From: Streptomyces sp. NBC_01224
GTDB lineage: Bacteria > Actinomycetota > Actinomycetes > Streptomycetales > Streptomycetaceae
Direction: 5' to 3'
Assembly (NCBI RefSeq): GCF_036002945.1
Contig: NZ_CP108529.1
Span: forward strand, 7,993,001-8,057,000
Length of the DNA: 64,000 nt
A program made the translations under genes and the position numbers. The notes below the pieces were generated by a model. That model was not told the origin of the DNA and searched no databases. It saw only the letters and a program-made list of their open reading frames with translations. Below, piece after piece: positions 41,504 through 50,860 of the stretch. The stretch's first letter is position 1. Each line of letters begins with the position of its first letter.

Positions 41504-42619
41504 TCAGGCGGGCGGCAGTTCGCCCGAGCCGCGCTGGATGAGCGTCGTGGGGAGCTCCACGCGGGCCGGAGCGTGGTCCGCGCCGTCCAGACGGCGGAAG
41601 AGGTGCTCGGCGGCGGTGCGGCCGACGGCGGCGGCGTCCTGGGAGATGACGGTGATGCCGAGCAGGTCGGCCAGTTCGATGTCGTCGAAGCCGACCAGGG
41701 CGACCTGGCGTTCCTGCTCCGCGAGGACACGTACCGCCGTCACCGTCACCCGGTTGTTGCCCGCGAACAGCGCAGTGACGGGCTCGGGGCCGGAGAGCAT
41801 CTGCTCGGCGGCGGCCCGGACCCGGTCGGGGTCGGTCGAGCCGAGGGAGACCCACGAGTCCTCGACCGTTGTCCCGGCGTCCGCCATGGCCGCGTGGTAG
41901 CCGCGCAGTCGCTCGGTGGCGGTGTGGATGCGCGGCTGGTCGCCGATGAAGCCGATCCGGCGGTGGCCGTGCGCGATCAGATGCGCGACGCCCTCGCGGG
42001 CTCCGCCGAAGCTGTCGGACAGGACCATGTCGGCGTCGATACGGCCTGCCGGGCGGTCCACGAAGACGGTGGCGATGCCGGCCTTTATCTCCGGCTCCAG
42101 ATAGCGGTGGTCGTCGCCGGCCGGAATCACGATGAGCCCGTCCACCCGGCGCGCACACAGGGCGAGTACGAGCTCCTGCTCGCGCTCCGGGTCCTCGGCG
42201 CTCGACCCGTTGATGAGCAGGGCACCGTGTGCCCGGGCGACCTCCTCCACCGCGCGGCTCAGAGGTCCGTAGAACGGGTCGGCGAGATCCTCCAGGACCA
42301 GGCCGATGGAAGCGGTGCGGCCCTTGCGCAGGACGCGCGCGCTGTCGTTGCGGCGGAAGCCGAGCGCCTCGATGGCCTCCTGGACCCGGCGTTCGGTGTC
42401 GGGCGTGACACCCGGCTCGCTGTTGACCACACGGGAGACCGTCTTGAGCCCCACTCCGGCGCGGGCGGCCACATCCTTCATGGTCGGCCGGTTGCCGTAA
42501 CGGGTCTCGGAGTGACGGGCGGTCTCGGCCACGGTGCGCTGTCCTGTCGTCGGGTGCGGACGGTCCGGCGGGCCCGCGAGCGGTGCCGCGGAGGGGCCGG
42601 AGGCTGTGCCGTCGAGCAT
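41504..42619 (-). CDS. LacI family transcriptional regulator
   Basis: A LacI/GalR repressor of up to 371 residues. The helix-turn-helix is PTMKDVAARAGVGLKTVSRVVNSEPGVTPDTERRVQEAIEALGFRRND, followed by the sensor domain (ASIGLVLEDLADPFYGPLSRAVEE, then ALVGFDDIELADLLGITVISQD). ATG 42619 has no ribosome site and lies 8 nt from the palindrome; GTG 42532 gives a shorter protein with a more typical N-terminus. It is divergent from a ROK sugar kinase, and both probably share control by the perfect palindrome between them. Confidence 0.82.
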   Translation of the reverse strand: MLDGTASGPSAAPLAGPPDRPHPTTGQRTVAETARHSETRYGNRPTMKDVAARAGVGLKTVSRVVNSEPGVTPDTERRVQEAIEALGFRRNDSARVLRKGRTASIGLVLEDLADPFYGPLSRAVEEVARAHGALLINGSSAEDPEREQELVLALCARRVDGLIVIPAGDDHRYLEPEIKAGIATVFVDRPAGRIDADMVLSDSFGGAREGVAHLIAHGHRRIGFIGDQPRIHTATERLRGYHAAMADAGTTVEDSWVSLGSTDPDRVRAAAEQMLSGPEPVTALFAGNNRVTVTAVRVLAEQERQVALVGFDDIELADLLGITVISQDAAAVGRTAAEHLFRRLDGADHAPARVELPTTLIQRGSGELPPA

Positions 42620-42627
42620 AGGCCCTG

Positions 42628-42639
42628 GACAACGTTGTC
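42628..42639. promoter_or_regulatory. LacI-type operator GACAACGTTGTC
   Basis: Perfect 12-bp palindrome centred on CG, the symmetry typical of LacI/GalR sites (TGACAACGTTGTCA-like). It is located between the LacI gene and the ROK kinase gene, next to the former's start. Confidence 0.7.
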
Positions 42640-42711
42640 AGCTGAATGGAGACTGGGCAGACTGTTTACCGAATCCGCAGGTCCTCGCCACCTACTCACG
42701 GAGCCACACCG

Positions 42712-43659
42712 ATGCATACCGACCTCGTCACCGCGCTGGACATCGGCGGTACCAAGATCGCCGGCGCGCTGGTGGACGGCAGTGGCGCGCTCCTTGTGCG
42801 GGCGCAGCGGCCGACGCCCGCCCGGGAGAGCGCCGAGACGGTGATGGGGGCCGTGACGGAGGTCCTGGCCGAGCTGTCAGCATCGCCGCTGTGGGAGCGG
42901 GCGACGGCCGTCGGTATCGGCAGTGCGGGCCCGGTGGACGCCTCGGCCGGTACGGTCAGCCCCGTCAATGTCCCCGGCTGGCGCGACTTCCCGCTGGTGG
43001 AACGGGTCGGTAAGGCGGTCGGCGGACTGTCCGTCGAACTGGTCGGCGACGGCGTCGCGATGACGGCGGCCGAGCACTGGCTGGGCGCGGCCCGCGGCTA
43101 CGACAACGCGCTGTGCATGGTCGTGTCGACCGGTGTGGGCGGCGGACTCGTCCTTGGCGGAAAACTGCACCCCGGCCCCACGGGCAACGCCGGGCACATC
43201 GGCCACGTCAGCGTCGACCTGGACGGTGACCTGTGCCCGTGCGGTTCGCGAGGCTGCGTCGAGCGCATCGCCAGCGGACCGAACATCGCCCGCCGGGCGC
43301 TGGAGGCCGGCTGGCGGCCCGGACCGGACGGCGATGCCTCGGCCGCCGCCGTGGCCGCCGCCGCGCGCGCCGGGGACCAGGTCGCCATCGCCTCGTTCGA
43401 GCGCGCCGCTCAGGCGCTGGCCGCCGGAATCGCCGCCACCGCCACGCTCGTCGAGATCGACATCGCGGTGATCGGCGGGGGAGTGGCCGGAGCGGGTGAC
43501 GTCCTCTTCGCTCCGCTGCGCCGCGCCCTGCGGCAGTACGCCACGCTCTCCTTCGTGCAGCAGCTCACGGTGGCCCCGGCGGTGATGGGCACCGACGCAG
43601 GGTTGGTGGGCGCGGCGGCGGCGGTGCGGGTGGACTCGGACGGGGTGGTGGCCGTTTAG
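42712..43659 (+). CDS. ROK family sugar kinase (glucokinase-like)
   Basis: A 315-residue ROK kinase. LDIGGTKIAGALVDG (residues 9-23) is the ATP phosphate motif. GVGGGLVLGGKLHPGPTGNAGHIGHVSVD precedes the zinc motif LCPCGSRGCVERIASG with Cys175, Cys177 and Cys182. No DNA-binding domain is present, so it is an enzyme rather than a repressor. It phosphorylates glucose, a hexose or an aminosugar. The adjacent LacI regulator and shared palindrome indicate sugar-induced expression. Confidence 0.85.
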   Translation: MHTDLVTALDIGGTKIAGALVDGSGALLVRAQRPTPARESAETVMGAVTEVLAELSASPLWERATAVGIGSAGPVDASAGTVSPVNVPGWRDFPLVERVGKAVGGLSVELVGDGVAMTAAEHWLGAARGYDNALCMVVSTGVGGGLVLGGKLHPGPTGNAGHIGHVSVDLDGDLCPCGSRGCVERIASGPNIARRALEAGWRPGPDGDASAAAVAAAARAGDQVAIASFERAAQALAAGIAATATLVEIDIAVIGGGVAGAGDVLFAPLRRALRQYATLSFVQQLTVAPAVMGTDAGLVGAAAAVRVDSDGVVAV

Positions 43660-43660
43660 G

Positions 43661-43700
43661 GCCTGCTGTCCGGCGGAGCGAGAAGCGCCGGACGGGCAGG
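43661..43700 (+). terminator. Terminator of the ROK kinase gene
   Basis: Imperfect hairpin: TCCGGCG (43669-43675) pairs with CGCCGGA (43686-43692) and the flanks pair partly. It begins right after the stop codon. Confidence 0.5.
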
Positions 43701-43777
43701 ACCGGTGTCCTGGGGCCCCGTCCGGCGATCGAAGGCGCGACATGGCCGTGACCGCGACTGCCCCGTCGGCTCTCGCG

Positions 43778-45808
43778 TCAGCAGGTGATCCGCAGGTCCG
43801 CCCAGTCCGCGTGGTCGGAATCGACACCGTCCCCGCCGTCGGTGACGACCAGACGTACCACCTGCGCACCGCTCACATCCGCGAAGAGCGGCTGCGCGGG
43901 CATCGCATTGGTCAGTACGCCGGTCGACGCCACCTTCGTACCGTCGGCCCAGACCTCGAAGGCGACCGTTCCCTTGGTGCCCTTCTCGTCGTCGACCCCG
44001 ACCTGCGCCGTCACGGCGCTGCATGCCTTGCCGGTGTAGAACTCGACTGCGCTGTCGGCATGCACACCGAGGCCCTTGGCGAAGACCGTGCCGCCGATGG
44101 TGAGCGGATTCCCGTCACCCGCCTTGCTCTCGCCGTTGCTGGTGTCCTTCTCGACCGGGCCCCAGCCGTTGGCGGCGGAGAGCTGGGGCAGATCGCTCAG
44201 GTAGCCGGCGCCCGCAGGCGGCGCGACCACCACATGGGCCTGGAACGGGACCGTGGACCTCACCCGTGTCCCGGCCGGTGAGCGGTACTGGGCGGTGAGC
44301 GTCAGATCGTACGTACCGGTGGCTGTGCCCGCAGGCGCAGTCACCTGCCAGCGGGTGGTGAGGGCCCGACCGGTCGGCAGAGCCGGTGATCCGGTCGGCG
44401 ATGCCGCCTTCACCTGCCAGCCCGAGGGGCCGGTGAGCGCCGCGGAGACCTTCGTGGCAGGGGTACGGCCGAGGTCGGTCACCGTCGTCGTCAGTGCGGC
44501 CGTGCGCCCGGCTTCGACCAACGGGCTTCCGTTCAGGCCGAGTTCCACGGCAGGCGGATGCGCGGCCCACTTGGGGTCGGCGGCGATGCGCAGCAGTACG
44601 GTCCCGTGCGCCGGGACGGTCGCCGAAACGCTGCCCGCCGTGTTGTACGTCGTGTGCTCCCACAGGTCACGCATCGTGTACGCGGTGGCCTTCGGCAGCC
44701 CCGCCGCCTCGGCCGTCGTCGAGATGTGCTGTGCGCTGCCGGTCTCGTTGAACAGGGCCACGACACGGCTGCCGTCCTGCATCTCCTTGGTGACGACCCA
44801 GCGCCCGCCGGTGAAGGAGAGCACGGTGCCCTGCTTGCCCAGCGGGTCCTGATCGACCGCGATGACCTCGTGGTTGGAGAGGATCTCGAAGGTCTCCGGG
44901 CCGGCCTTGCGCAGATCGGAGCCGATGAGCAGTGGCGCCGCCATCACGGACCACATGGAGAAGTGGGTGCGGTACTCCGTGTCCGTCATGCCGCCGTTGC
45001 CGACCTCCAGCATGTCGGGGTCGTTCCAGTGCCCCGGGCCCGCTGCGGCGGCGAGGGGCAGATTCTGCTTCATGATCGACAGCATGCTGCCCCAGCTGTC
45101 GTTGATGTCGCCGGTCGTGCGCCAGAGGTTGCCGATTTCGCCGGCCCACTCCCAGGGCTTGTTCTCGCCCCATTCACAGATGCTGTAGACGATGGGGCGG
45201 CCGGTTGCCGCCAGCGCGTCCCGCATTGTCGTATAGCGCTGTTTCGCATCGACGCCCTGGTTGTTGCAGTTGTCGTACTTGAGGTAGTCGATACCCCAGT
45301 CCGCGAACTGCTGCGCATCGCTGTACTCATGGCCGAGCGCGCCCGGAAGTCCTACGCTGTCGCAGGTCTTGGTGCCGGCGCTGGTGTAGATGCCGATTTT
45401 CAGGCCCTTGGAGTGGACGTAGTCCGCGACGGACTTGATGCCGTTCGGGAAGCGCTGCGGATCGGCCTCCAGCTTTCCGTCCGCATTGCGCTGCGGCTTT
45501 GCCCAGCAGTCGTCGAGATTGACGTACTGATAGCCCGCGTCCTTGAGGCCCTTCTCGACAAAGATGTCGGCGATGCCCTTGACCATCGCCTCGTTGAACT
45601 CGGCACGACAGTGGGTCGAGTTCCAATTGTTGAACCCCATCGGAGGGGTGAGCGCAAGGCCGTTGCCGGCCTGCGGAGCGGGCGCGGGCGCGGGTGAGTC
45701 CGCGACGGCGGGAACGGTCGCTCCCGCGGCGCAGAGCAGTCCGGCCAGCAGCGCTCCGATGACTCCGCGGTGGCTGGTTCGGGTTGTACGGGTTGGAAGA
45801 TGACGCAT
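43778..45808 (-). CDS. Secreted alpha-galactosidase, GH27, with NPCBM domain
   Basis: A 676-residue secreted enzyme. A signal peptide with basic start and core GVIGALLAGLLCAAGATVPAVA is followed by the GH27 barrel: LTPPMGFNNWNSTHC (53-67), VNLDDCWA, the nucleophile Asp179 in YLKYDNCN and acid/base Asp234 in RTTGDINDSW. A beta-sandwich closes the catalytic part near residue 430. The C-terminus holds a NEW3-like module and a novel putative carbohydrate-binding (NPCBM) domain, GLGVHADSAVEFYTGKACSAVTAQVGVDDE. ATG 45808 has GGAGGA 8 nt upstream. It is divergent from a sugar ABC transporter, which probably imports the released sugar. Confidence 0.9.
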   Translation of the reverse strand: MRHLPTRTTRTSHRGVIGALLAGLLCAAGATVPAVADSPAPAPAPQAGNGLALTPPMGFNNWNSTHCRAEFNEAMVKGIADIFVEKGLKDAGYQYVNLDDCWAKPQRNADGKLEADPQRFPNGIKSVADYVHSKGLKIGIYTSAGTKTCDSVGLPGALGHEYSDAQQFADWGIDYLKYDNCNNQGVDAKQRYTTMRDALAATGRPIVYSICEWGENKPWEWAGEIGNLWRTTGDINDSWGSMLSIMKQNLPLAAAAGPGHWNDPDMLEVGNGGMTDTEYRTHFSMWSVMAAPLLIGSDLRKAGPETFEILSNHEVIAVDQDPLGKQGTVLSFTGGRWVVTKEMQDGSRVVALFNETGSAQHISTTAEAAGLPKATAYTMRDLWEHTTYNTAGSVSATVPAHGTVLLRIAADPKWAAHPPAVELGLNGSPLVEAGRTAALTTTVTDLGRTPATKVSAALTGPSGWQVKAASPTGSPALPTGRALTTRWQVTAPAGTATGTYDLTLTAQYRSPAGTRVRSTVPFQAHVVVAPPAGAGYLSDLPQLSAANGWGPVEKDTSNGESKAGDGNPLTIGGTVFAKGLGVHADSAVEFYTGKACSAVTAQVGVDDEKGTKGTVAFEVWADGTKVASTGVLTNAMPAQPLFADVSGAQVVRLVVTDGGDGVDSDHADWADLRITC

Positions 45809-45978
45809 CGTTACGTTCCTCCATACTCGTGCCGGATCGGTCACAGCATGTGCACGCCAAGGCGTGCGATTACGTTAGAGCGTGTTGAAGTCTGTTGGAA
45901 GGGGAGCGACATCGGTTGTTCGGCATCTCGTCAAAACCCTTGACGGCACCATCGCTTGGGGGTGAGATCCAATCGCAC

Positions 45979-45998
45979 GTTCGGTTGTGTTGGGTTGC
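45979..45998. promoter_or_regulatory. Two adjacent 10-bp direct repeats, GTTcGGTTGt/GTTgGGTTGc
   Basis: GTTCGGTTGT (45979-45988) and GTTGGGTTGC (45989-45998) are in helical phase, 19-38 bp before the binding-protein start. A related GTTGTTCGG lies near 45915. Regulator unknown; no regulator gene adjoins this transporter. Confidence 0.35.
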
Positions 45999-46016
45999 AT
46001 CCCAGAGGAGTTGGGC

Positions 46017-47363
46017 ATGACGCAGTCTGATTACGACAGGTCAGGTGTGCCGGGCAGCGTCGCAGGACATCGGATGTCCCGGCGGAGTCTGTTGCGTGGT
46101 GCGGCAGTTGGTGCGGGAGCCGTGACGCTCCCCTCCTTGCTCACCGCCTGCGGGAGCGGCCCCGGCGGTGACGGCAAGACGATCACCCTGGGCTCGAATT
46201 CGTCCGACCCCATTCCGAAGAAGGCCTTCGCCGAAGCTTTCGCGGCGTACGAGGCGCAGTCGGGCGGGCGGAAGGTGAAGGTCAACACGGTCGACCACAA
46301 CACCTTTCAGGAGAACATCAACCGGTATCTGCAGGGCAAGCCGGACGATGTCTTCATGTGGTTCGCCGGCTACCGGATGCAGTTCTTCGCCGAGAAAGGC
46401 CTGCTGCACGACATCAGTGACAACTGGCAGGACTACAAGGGCTTCTCGGCCGCGCTGAAAGCCCAGTCCACCGGCGCGGACGGCAAGCAGTACCTCACGC
46501 CCTACTACTACTATCCGTGGGCCGTCTTCCACCGTAAGAGCCTGTTCGACGAGCGCGGCTATCAGGCACCGAAGACACTCGACGAGTACGTGGCGCTCGC
46601 CAAGCAGATGCAGAAGGACAAGCTGGACCCCATCGCCTTCTGCGACAAGGACGGCTGGCCCGCCATGGGCACCTTCGACTACATCAACATGCGGACCAAC
46701 GGCTATGAGTTCCACAAGAGCCTGATGGCGGGTGAAGTCGCCTGGACCGACAAGCGGGTCAAGGAAGTCTTCGACACCTGGCGCCGGCTCCTCCCGTACT
46801 GCCAGCAGGGCGCCAACGGCCGTACCTGGCAGGAGGCCGCCACCAGCCTCCAGAAGAAGGAGGCCGGCATGGCCGTGTTCGGCCTGCCGCACCCGGGCGC
46901 ACAGTTCCCCAAGGGTGAACAGGGCGACATCGACTTCTTCCCCTTCCCCGTCATCAATCCGGAGCACGGGCAGGACGCGGTCGAGGCACCCATCGACGGG
47001 TTCCTGCTGGCGAAGAAGTCGAAGAACCTCAAGAACAAGAAGACCCTGGAGAGCGCCAAGGACCTGCTCAAGTGGCTGGCCACCGGCAAGGCCGAGGACA
47101 TCTACCTGAAGAGCGATCCGAACAACATCGCGGTCAGCGACCAGGCGGACATCTCCGCGTACTCACCGCTCCAGAAGAAGGCCGTGGAACTGGTCTCCGG
47201 GGCGAAGCAGATCTCACAGTTCCTGGACCGCGACACCCGGCCGGACTTCTCCTCCACGGTCATGATCCCGGCGATCCAGAAGTTCATCAGCAACCCGAAC
47301 GACGTGGACGGCCTGGTCAACGACATCGAACGGCAGAAGAAGACCATCTTCGCCGCCGACTGA
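46017..47363 (+). CDS. Sugar ABC transporter substrate-binding lipoprotein (Tat-type signal)
   Basis: A 448-residue family 1 binding protein. The leader MSRRSLLRGAAVGAGAVTLPSLLTAC has twin arginines (22-23) and a lipobox with Cys45, so it is a Tat-exported lipoprotein. The mature part includes DDVFMWFAGYRMQFFAEKGLLHDIS, LTPYYYYPWAVFHRKSLFDERG and IDFFPFPVINPE. It would bind a sugar outside the cell, likely galactoside-related given the divergent alpha-galactosidase. First of three transporter genes; the ribosome site is GAGGAG. No ATPase gene accompanies it. Confidence 0.87.
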   Translation: MTQSDYDRSGVPGSVAGHRMSRRSLLRGAAVGAGAVTLPSLLTACGSGPGGDGKTITLGSNSSDPIPKKAFAEAFAAYEAQSGGRKVKVNTVDHNTFQENINRYLQGKPDDVFMWFAGYRMQFFAEKGLLHDISDNWQDYKGFSAALKAQSTGADGKQYLTPYYYYPWAVFHRKSLFDERGYQAPKTLDEYVALAKQMQKDKLDPIAFCDKDGWPAMGTFDYINMRTNGYEFHKSLMAGEVAWTDKRVKEVFDTWRRLLPYCQQGANGRTWQEAATSLQKKEAGMAVFGLPHPGAQFPKGEQGDIDFFPFPVINPEHGQDAVEAPIDGFLLAKKSKNLKNKKTLESAKDLLKWLATGKAEDIYLKSDPNNIAVSDQADISAYSPLQKKAVELVSGAKQISQFLDRDTRPDFSSTVMIPAIQKFISNPNDVDGLVNDIERQKKTIFAAD

Positions 47364-47409
47364 CCCCGGACGACCCCGATGGAATCCGACTGAACCTGGA
47401 GTACCGACC

Positions 47410-48324
47410 GTGTCGTTCATCTCGGCGCGGCGCACCGGACGACGGGTCTCGCGGCGGTTCACCGGCCGCGACCTCGCCGTACTCGGTGTGCTGCTCGGCA
47501 TACCCGTCCTGCTCGACATCGCCATCGTGTGGGGACCGACCCTCGCCTCCGTCGTGCTCTCCTTCACGAGCTGGGACGGCATCGGTGACATCAAGTGGGT
47601 CGGTACGCAGAACTACGAGAATCTCTTCACCAACTACCCGCAGTTCTGGCCCGCCGCTCGGCACAATCTGCTCTGGCTCGCCTTCCTGGGCCTGGTCGCC
47701 GCACCGTTCGGGCTGCTGCTCGCCGTACTCATCGACAGGGGCGTGCGTTTCAGCCGCTTCTACCAGTCGACGCTGTACATGCCCGTCGTGCTGTCGCTCG
47801 CCGTGGTCGGTTTCATAGCCCAGCTGATTTTCTCCCGTGACCAGGGAGCCCTCAACGCGGTCATCGGGGACACGAAGTCGCCGACCGACTGGCTCGGCGA
47901 TCCGAACCTCAACATCTGGATGGTCCTGCTGGCCGCGGCCTGGCGGCACACCGGCTACGTGATGATCCTCTACCTCGCTGGGCTCAAGGCCGTCGACCCC
48001 TCGCTGAAGGAGGCCGCGGCAATCGACGGTGCGGGCGAGGCCCAGACCTTCTTCCGCATCGTCTTCCCCACGCTGCGGCCGGTCAATGTCATCGTCGGCG
48101 TCATCACCGTCATCGAGTCCCTGCGCGCCTTCGACATCGTGTACGCCGTCAACCACGGCCGCAACGGACTCGAACTCCTCTCGGTGCTCGTCACCGACAA
48201 CATCATCGGTGAGGCCAGCCGCATCGGATTCGGCTCCGCCATCGCTGTCGTCCTGCTGGCCGTCTCCCTGGGATTCGTCGTGACGTACCTGGTCCAGGAG
48301 CTCCGAGGGGAGAAGAACCGTTGA
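47410..48324 (+). CDS. Sugar ABC transporter permease (MalF type)
   Basis: A 304-residue permease with six hydrophobic segments. LAVLGVLLGIPVLLDIAIVWGPTLASVVLSF begins the membrane domain; the EAA loop is PSLKEAAAIDGAGEAQTFFRIVFPTL. GTG 47410 is used. It lies 46 nt after the binding-protein gene and its stop overlaps the next start (TTGA). Confidence 0.87.
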   Translation: MSFISARRTGRRVSRRFTGRDLAVLGVLLGIPVLLDIAIVWGPTLASVVLSFTSWDGIGDIKWVGTQNYENLFTNYPQFWPAARHNLLWLAFLGLVAAPFGLLLAVLIDRGVRFSRFYQSTLYMPVVLSLAVVGFIAQLIFSRDQGALNAVIGDTKSPTDWLGDPNLNIWMVLLAAAWRHTGYVMILYLAGLKAVDPSLKEAAAIDGAGEAQTFFRIVFPTLRPVNVIVGVITVIESLRAFDIVYAVNHGRNGLELLSVLVTDNIIGEASRIGFGSAIAVVLLAVSLGFVVTYLVQELRGEKNR

Positions 48325-49244
48325 CCGTCCACATCGCCCCCGCCCGCCCCACCGCACCACCTGCGTCACCGGCACCCGCCGTCCGGCGCCGGATCCGCCC
48401 CGGCAGGATCGGCGTCCACGCCTTCCTGATGGCGGTCTCCCTCGCCTTCCTCGCCCCGCTGCTGCTCGCGGTGTACGCCTCGCTGCGGCCGTACGACGAG
48501 ACCTCGGCACACGGCTACTTCTCGCTGCCGCGCCACCTCTCCCTGGACTACTACCGCCAGGCGTTCTCCGACTCCGGCATGACGAAGTACTTCGTCAACA
48601 CCATGATCATCGCGGTCCCGGGGGTATTCGTCACCCTCTTCCTCGCCTCCTTCGTGGCCTTCGCGCTGGCCCGGCTGAAGATGCGCGGCGGGCTCGTCCT
48701 GCTCATGCTCTTCACCGCCGGGAACCTGTTGCCGCAGCAGGTGATCGTCACGCCCCTGTACGTCGTCTTCAACCGCATCCCACTGCCCTACTGGATGTCC
48801 GACTCGATGACGATGTTCGACTCGTACTGGGCCGTCATCACCGTGCAGATCGGCTTCCAGCTGGGCTTCTGCGTCTTTGTCCTGGCCAACTTCATGCGCA
48901 CCCTGCCCCAGGAGATCCTGGAGGCCGCGATCGTCGACGGCGCGGGCGTCTGGACCCGGTACTGGCGGATCACCCTGCCCCTGTGCCGTCCGGCCCTGGC
49001 CGCGCTCGGCACGCTCCAGTTCACCTGGATGTACAACGATTTTCTGTGGGCACTGGTCTTCATCTCCGACGGCGACAAGCTCCCCATCACCTCGGCGCTG
49101 AACAATCTCAGGGGCCAGTTCTTCACGGACTACAACCTGCTCGCCGCAGGCTCGGTGATCGTCGCTCTGCCGACGCTCGTGGTCTTCCTGCTGCTCCAGC
49201 GCCACTTCATCGCGGGCCTCACCCTGGGCTCCAGCAAGGGGTAG
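48321..49244 (+). CDS. Sugar ABC transporter permease (MalG type)
   Basis: A 307-residue permease. The start is TTG 48321, overlapping the previous stop in TTGA, with GAGGGGAG upstream; this implies translational coupling. Membrane segments begin at GVHAFLMAVSLAFLAPLLLAVYAS. The EAA loop is QEILEAAIVDGAGVWTRYWRITLPL. The C-terminus ends RHFIAGLTLGSSKG, the usual MalG-type ending. With the preceding gene it forms the channel of the second sugar importer of the window. Confidence 0.87.
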   Translation: MTVHIAPARPTAPPASPAPAVRRRIRPGRIGVHAFLMAVSLAFLAPLLLAVYASLRPYDETSAHGYFSLPRHLSLDYYRQAFSDSGMTKYFVNTMIIAVPGVFVTLFLASFVAFALARLKMRGGLVLLMLFTAGNLLPQQVIVTPLYVVFNRIPLPYWMSDSMTMFDSYWAVITVQIGFQLGFCVFVLANFMRTLPQEILEAAIVDGAGVWTRYWRITLPLCRPALAALGTLQFTWMYNDFLWALVFISDGDKLPITSALNNLRGQFFTDYNLLAAGSVIVALPTLVVFLLLQRHFIAGLTLGSSKG

Positions 49245-49528
49245 CAACCGACCTGCAAAAACAGCCTTGCGAGCCAACTTTGACGAGATCCTTTTGATGC
49301 TCTGACGGGGCGGCAGGCTCGGCCTGTTCCGAGGCGGTCGGCACGTCCGGCTGGTTGCTTACCCCGCCACCACTGGGCGGCCGGGGAGAAAGGATCTCGG
49401 GTACGTCGGCGGGGCCGAACCGTGCTGCCTCGGTGGCGGGTTCGGCACGCGACGCGGTGTCGACGGCCTTGGGACTGGTGAGGCCCCTGCAGCAGCTCGA
49501 CGCCGCCGCCTCAAAGAGGTGGCGGCGG

Positions 49529-50536
49529 CTACCACGGGCGGACGAGGACGAGGCCGACCTTGCCGGGCCGTACCGCGAGCTCCACGGCGTTGGCCAGCTC
49601 GCCGAGGCCGTATGTAGCGGCCACCTCGAACTGGTCCTTGAGCCCCAGCGCGATCTGCTTCGCGGTCGCGACGTCGGATGCCCGCCTCTCGGCGGATGCC
49701 TCGGACAACCACCGGCCGATGTTCTTGCCCCGCAGCGTCAGCGACTTGTCCAGCAGCGCCGACGCATGCACCGAGATCGGCTCCTCGGCGATCTGCCCGT
49801 AACTGACCAGCTTCCCGCCCGGCGTCAACAGGGCCAGAAGGCTGTCCGCCAGCTTCCCGCCGATCGGGTCGAAGGCCACACTTACCGGACGGCCACCGGC
49901 TGCCTTGCGGACCTCGTCGGCCCAACCCGGATGCTCTGTCGACACGACCGGCACGTCCGGGAACCGCTTGCGCAGCTCGGCGGCACCGCGGTCGCTGCGG
50001 ACGACGTTGACGAGCGCCAGGTTGTGGAACTGCGACACGCCCGTCACCAGCCGCCCGACCGACGAGCCCGCGGCGGTCTGCACCAGGCAACCGTCGTAAC
50101 CGAAGGCCAGGTGCTCCTCCGCCTCACGGCGCAGCATCACCGTGGTGAGCGGATTCGCCAGCATCTGCGCGGCGACCTCGTCCGACAGCTCGTCCGGTAC
50201 GGCGGCGACCACCTCGGCGTCCGCCACGATCCACTGGGACCACGCCCCCGGTTGGGGGAAGACCGTTACGCGGCCGCCGACCTTGACATCCGGCGCCACG
50301 CGCGTTCCCGGGCCGATGGCCTCCACCACGCCGGTGGCCTCCAGGCCGGTCGGAACCGGCTGTGCAGCCTTCCCTGGGTAGGCCTCGATGGCCTGGAGAT
50401 CACCAGGGTGCACCGTGAAGGCCGTGGTGCGGATGAGGACCTGGCCGCGCTCGGGCGCTGTGGGCTCCGGCTCCTCGATGATGGTCAGGACGTCGGCGGG
50501 CAACCCGCCACGGGTGTAGACGACACGACGGTTCAT
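49529..50536 (-). CDS. Zinc-independent MDR family oxidoreductase (quinone/enoyl reductase-like)
   Basis: A 335-residue medium-chain reductase. It lacks the catalytic zinc residues of alcohol dehydrogenases. The N-terminal barrel has PTGLEATGVVEAIGPGTRVAPDVKVGGRVTVFPQPGAWSQWIVA; the Rossmann part has VQTAAGSSVGRLVTGVSQFHN with an AGSSVG cofactor loop, and VAFDPIGGKLADSLLALLTPGGKLVSYGQ. The pattern suits a mitochondrial-type trans-2-enoyl-CoA or quinone reductase using NADPH. ATG 50536 has GGAGGAGAA upstream. The fragment upstream is a broken F420-type reductase. Confidence 0.83.
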   Translation of the reverse strand: MNRRVVYTRGGLPADVLTIIEEPEPTAPERGQVLIRTTAFTVHPGDLQAIEAYPGKAAQPVPTGLEATGVVEAIGPGTRVAPDVKVGGRVTVFPQPGAWSQWIVADAEVVAAVPDELSDEVAAQMLANPLTTVMLRREAEEHLAFGYDGCLVQTAAGSSVGRLVTGVSQFHNLALVNVVRSDRGAAELRKRFPDVPVVSTEHPGWADEVRKAAGGRPVSVAFDPIGGKLADSLLALLTPGGKLVSYGQIAEEPISVHASALLDKSLTLRGKNIGRWLSEASAERRASDVATAKQIALGLKDQFEVAATYGLGELANAVELAVRPGKVGLVLVRPW

Positions 50537-50582
50537 GGTTCTCCTCCTGCGCGTTGGTGTGTGCGGAGCTTGGCCGGGGCGT

Positions 50583-50860
50583 CAGCCGGGGACCTGCAGC
50601 AGCAGGTGCTTGCCGCTGGCGCACCGTCCAGCTGCATCAGCTGCCCGCCCTCACGCAGACCGCCATGGTCCAGGGCGGCGAATCCGAATTGGTCCAGCAG
50701 GCCGGCCACGGCTGCCTTCGTGCCGCGTCGTCGCCCGCATAGAAGGTCACTTGCCATCCTTCGGCATGCCGGGGTCCGCGGCGATGAACCACCCTTCACC
50801 CGCGGCGTCATCGGCATCACAGGGGTTCGCGTCTCGTCCCGGCGGGCCGGCGCCGGGGAT
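50583..50860 (-). pseudogene. Remnant of an NADPH-dependent F420 reductase-like gene
   Basis: The C-terminal part of a reductase is spread over several frames on the minus strand: FIAADPGMPKDGK, then GWQVTFYAGDDAAR, then KAAVAGLLDQFGFAALDHGGLREGGQLMQLDGAPA in another frame, then ASGKHLLLQVPG and a stop near 50583. This order matches the end of F420-dependent NADP reductase-type proteins. The N-terminal Rossmann half is missing. At least two frameshifts are needed, so it is inactive. Confidence 0.55.
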
